From positions 1 through 21,255 of IMG/VR virus record IMGVR_UViG_3300032829_000042: DNA of 21,255 nt, one strand, 5' to 3'. This document shows, one piece after another, positions 19,473-21,255 of the stretch (its first letter is position 1; the number at the start of each line of letters is the position of its first letter). This DNA is from a virus. The position numbers and the translations under genes are program-made. The notes beneath the pieces are model-generated. The model was given only the letters and a program-made list of their open reading frames with translations, had not been told where the DNA came from and did not search any database.

Positions 19473-19946
19473 ATGAGAAAAGGTCAGAGGTTCACACAAA
19501 CGCAGCGGCAAAAATTAAGCCGTAGCCATTTAGGCCAACATCCCTGGAATAAAGGGAACGGTGGCTGTAAGAAGGGCCACGATCCCAGCCTCTACAAGGC
19601 ATTGCCCTCTGGTGTTTATTATTGCTTTGGATGCAAACGAGAGAATGGATTGAAATATCGCCAGAGAAATCGAGAGCAGATTCGGAAAAATGGACGGTTG
19701 AGGCGCTATGGCCTATCAATCGCAAGATTTGAGGAGTTGTGGGCGGAACAGGATGGAAAATGTGCGATCTGTAAAGATCATCTGCGCACATCAAGAGGAA
19801 ATAAGAACAGAGATGGATATCGAATTGATCACAGCCACAGCAATGGAAAAGTGAGAGGAATTCTCTGTCACGCCTGCAATACGGCACTGGGCCTATTTAA
19901 AGACTCGAAAGAATTATTAACGAATGCAGTTGTTTACCTAAATTGA
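19473..19946 (+). CDS. Endonuclease VII-like HNH endonuclease with NUMOD3-like N-terminus
   Basis: 157 residues. The C-terminal half matches the recombination endonuclease VII family: 'YGLSIARFEELWAEQDGKCAIC' with Cys97/Cys100, 'YRIDHSHSNGKVRGILCHACNTALGLFKD' with Asp119, His120, Cys132, Cys135 and Asn136, the zinc and catalytic layout of T4 gp49. Residues 7-28 ('FTQTQRQKLSRSHLGQHPWNKG') resemble the NUMOD3 DNA-binding motif of homing endonucleases. A Cys-x3-His...Cys-x2-Cys zinc-like block lies at 32-54. GGGAGGGAG precedes the ATG. It could be a homing enzyme, or a packaging-linked nuclease like HK97 gp74. It is directly upstream of the small terminase. Confidence 0.88.
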   Translation: MRKGQRFTQTQRQKLSRSHLGQHPWNKGNGGCKKGHDPSLYKALPSGVYYCFGCKRENGLKYRQRNREQIRKNGRLRRYGLSIARFEELWAEQDGKCAICKDHLRTSRGNKNRDGYRIDHSHSNGKVRGILCHACNTALGLFKDSKELLTNAVVYLN

Positions 19947-19959
19947 GTGGAATAAGTTT

Positions 19960-20340
19960 ATGGCAAAAAAAGGAATCCCTGCGGAAAAAATAATTGAGAT
20001 GCTTGAGGCTAAGGCTGGATTCGTTACGGATGCCGCTAAAGGACTCGGTATAACCTATCAGGGCCTGTATAAGCGTATTAAAGCCAACAAGAAGATCCAA
20101 TCTGCACTTTTGGCGATTAATGAAGAGAAGCTGGACTTCACTGAATCTAAACTGATTGATCAGATTAAAGAAGGCAACTTGGGCGCAATTTGCTTTCACC
20201 TCAAATGTAAAGGGAAGCATCGCGGATGGGTCGAACGTCAAGAGATCACGGGAGCCGAAGGCGAGCCTCTCGTGAGAACAAAGCACGAGGTGGTATTTGT
20301 CGATTCAAAGAGCAATCCTGGACCGGGTGGACAGAGTTGA
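19960..20340 (+). CDS. Small terminase subunit
   Basis: 126 residues. 'FVTDAAKGLGITYQGLYKRIKANKKIQSAL' (about 21-50) is a helix-turn-helix for binding packaging-start DNA. 'KLDFTESKLIDQIKEGNLGAICFHLKCKGKHRGWVERQEITG' (about 57-98) is the oligomerisation and C-terminal pattern shared by phage small terminase subunits. It precedes and overlaps the large subunit gene, the standard order. AGTGG/AATAAG before the ATG is a weak ribosome binding site. By family it forms a ring that recognises the packaging-start (cos or pac) site and recruits the large subunit. Confidence 0.82.
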   Translation: MAKKGIPAEKIIEMLEAKAGFVTDAAKGLGITYQGLYKRIKANKKIQSALLAINEEKLDFTESKLIDQIKEGNLGAICFHLKCKGKHRGWVERQEITGAEGEPLVRTKHEVVFVDSKSNPGPGGQS

Positions 20341-21255
20341 GTTCCCTGAGAAGTTGAGATTTTTATTTTACCCGATGCGCTACAAAATCGCGTATGGCGG
20401 GCGTGGAGGAGCAAAGTCTTGGGGATTTACAAGGGCTCTGCTGCTTAAAGCGGTGGTAGAGAAGATTCGCGTACTCTGCGCAAGGGAGTTTCAGGTTTCC
20501 ATTCAAGAATCCGTCCATAAGCTTTTTAAGAATCAGATCAGCCTAATGAATATGGAGAGCGATTTCGGTGTTACCCAAAATTCCATTGTCTGTCCAGGCA
20601 CCGGCTCAGACTTTTTCTTTTATGGCCTAAAAAACAATCCATCAAGAATCAAATCTACTGAGGGGATCGATATTTGCTGGGTTGAAGAGGCCGAGCGGGT
20701 TAGCGAAGAATCTTGGCAAGTTTTAATCCCAACTATTCGCAAGGATGATTCTGAAATCTGGGTCTCTTTTAACCCGAACGAAGAAACCGACCCAACATAC
20801 AAGCGTTTTATTATTAACCCTCCTCCGAATTCGGTTGTCCGAGAAATCGGTTGGCAAGACAATCCTTGGTTTCCAGAAGAATTGAGAAAGGAAAAAGACT
20901 ATCTCGCACGAGTAGATGTTGACGCTTATCTACACATCTACGAGGGGAAGTGCCGAAAAAGAAGTCAAGCTCGCGTTCTTGGAGACAAGTGGATGATGGA
21001 AGCCTTTGAGCCGGGAGCTGATTGGAAAGGACCATACCAAGGGGCCGATTGGGGCTTTGCGGAAGATCCAACCGTTCTTATTCGATGCTGGATCTATAAC
21101 AACAGACTTTGGATCGAGTACGAAGTTTGGCAAATCGGCCTTGAGACGGATCTGATTCCGAACGCCTTTGATGTGATGCCGAAGGCAAGAGAATATGTAA
21201 CGCGGGCAGACAACGCGAGGCCGGAAACGATTAGCTACCTTCAGCGTCATGGTTA
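20297..21255 (+). CDS. Large terminase subunit (PBSX type), 3' end missing
   Basis: At least 319 residues, running past the window end. Walker A 'AYGGRGGAKSW' (residues 32-42), the Walker B-like 'GIDICWVEEAERV' and motif 'EIWVSFNPNEETDP' show the packaging ATPase. 'GPYQGADWGFAEDPTVLI' opens the RNase H-like nuclease domain and carries its first Asp. The frame has no early ATG: the best start is TTG at 20297, with GAGG six bases before it. GTG at 20327 (Met-Asp-Arg-Val-Glu-Phe-Pro...) and ATG at 20375 are alternatives, but the last would lose conserved N-terminal residues. It overlaps the small subunit gene. It pumps DNA into the prohead and cuts it. Confidence 0.9.
   Translation, partial: MSIQRAILDRVDRVEFPEKLRFLFYPMRYKIAYGGRGGAKSWGFTRALLLKAVVEKIRVLCAREFQVSIQESVHKLFKNQISLMNMESDFGVTQNSIVCPGTGSDFFFYGLKNNPSRIKSTEGIDICWVEEAERVSEESWQVLIPTIRKDDSEIWVSFNPNEETDPTYKRFIINPPPNSVVREIGWQDNPWFPEELRKEKDYLARVDVDAYLHIYEGKCRKRSQARVLGDKWMMEAFEPGADWKGPYQGADWGFAEDPTVLIRCWIYNNRLWIEYEVWQIGLETDLIPNAFDVMPKAREYVTRADNARPETISYLQRHG

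Overview
The window is a stretch of a tailed double-stranded DNA phage or prophage, almost certainly a siphovirus (long non-contractile tail), with roughly half G+C. The host looks like a Gram-negative bacterium. Evidence for that is the TTGACA/TATAAT-type promoters, the AGGAGGT-type ribosome binding sites, a lipoprotein-like gene and a CCA-encoding tRNA-Gln 3' end used as a probable attachment site. I cannot name the host. Both end genes are cut by the window edges: a tail/fibre protein at the left and the large terminase at the right.

Layout. (1) 1-5335, rightward: tail-tip module of the gene-transfer-agent/lambda type, with a fibre-like protein, a DUF2460 protein, a DUF2163/BR0599 tail-tip protein, an NlpC/P60 tail peptidase and a large central hub protein. 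(2) 5344-8327, rightward: lysis-like module, with a membrane-anchored NlpC/P60 hydrolase, a one-TM coiled-coil protein, an M15 peptidase endolysin, a holin-like protein, a calcineurin-like metallophosphoesterase and a small hydrophobic protein, ending in a GNRA-loop terminator. (3) 8395-9838, leftward: small genes including a lipoprotein/inner-membrane protein pair. (4) 9928-9964: the 3' end of a tRNA-Gln, a probable attP or recombination scar with no integrase beside it. (5) 9972-16839, leftward: a tightly packed early operon with ATGA overlaps, carrying a RecB-like nuclease, a probable DNA-binding recombination partner, a three-Cys Gp37/Gp68 protein, a DUF6166 protein and many small Cys-rich proteins. 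(6) 16840-17470: control region, with two divergent promoters that both seem to give leaderless mRNAs, a 36-bp dyad between them, a small HTH regulator, and a strongly structured segment ending in a terminator. (7) 17470-19377, rightward: replication genes (initiator with a possible origin inside it, loader-like protein, VRR-NUC nuclease) and a terminator. (8) 19473-21255, rightward: an endonuclease VII-like HNH protein, then the small and large terminase subunits.

How it works together: PL drives recombination and accessory genes leftward. PR drives the HTH regulator and, if the terminator at 17420-17455 is passed, replication genes and then packaging genes. The late tail and lysis genes must be driven from outside the window. 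The most novel-looking item is the 17250-17473 segment. It has a closing stem, two side-by-side hairpins, a possible pseudoknot and a terminator, and it is bracketed by two identical 15-bp repeats that each carry a Shine-Dalgarno and GTG start. It may be an undescribed cis-acting or small RNA. All functional calls come from reading the sequence and from recalled family features; no database search was run.
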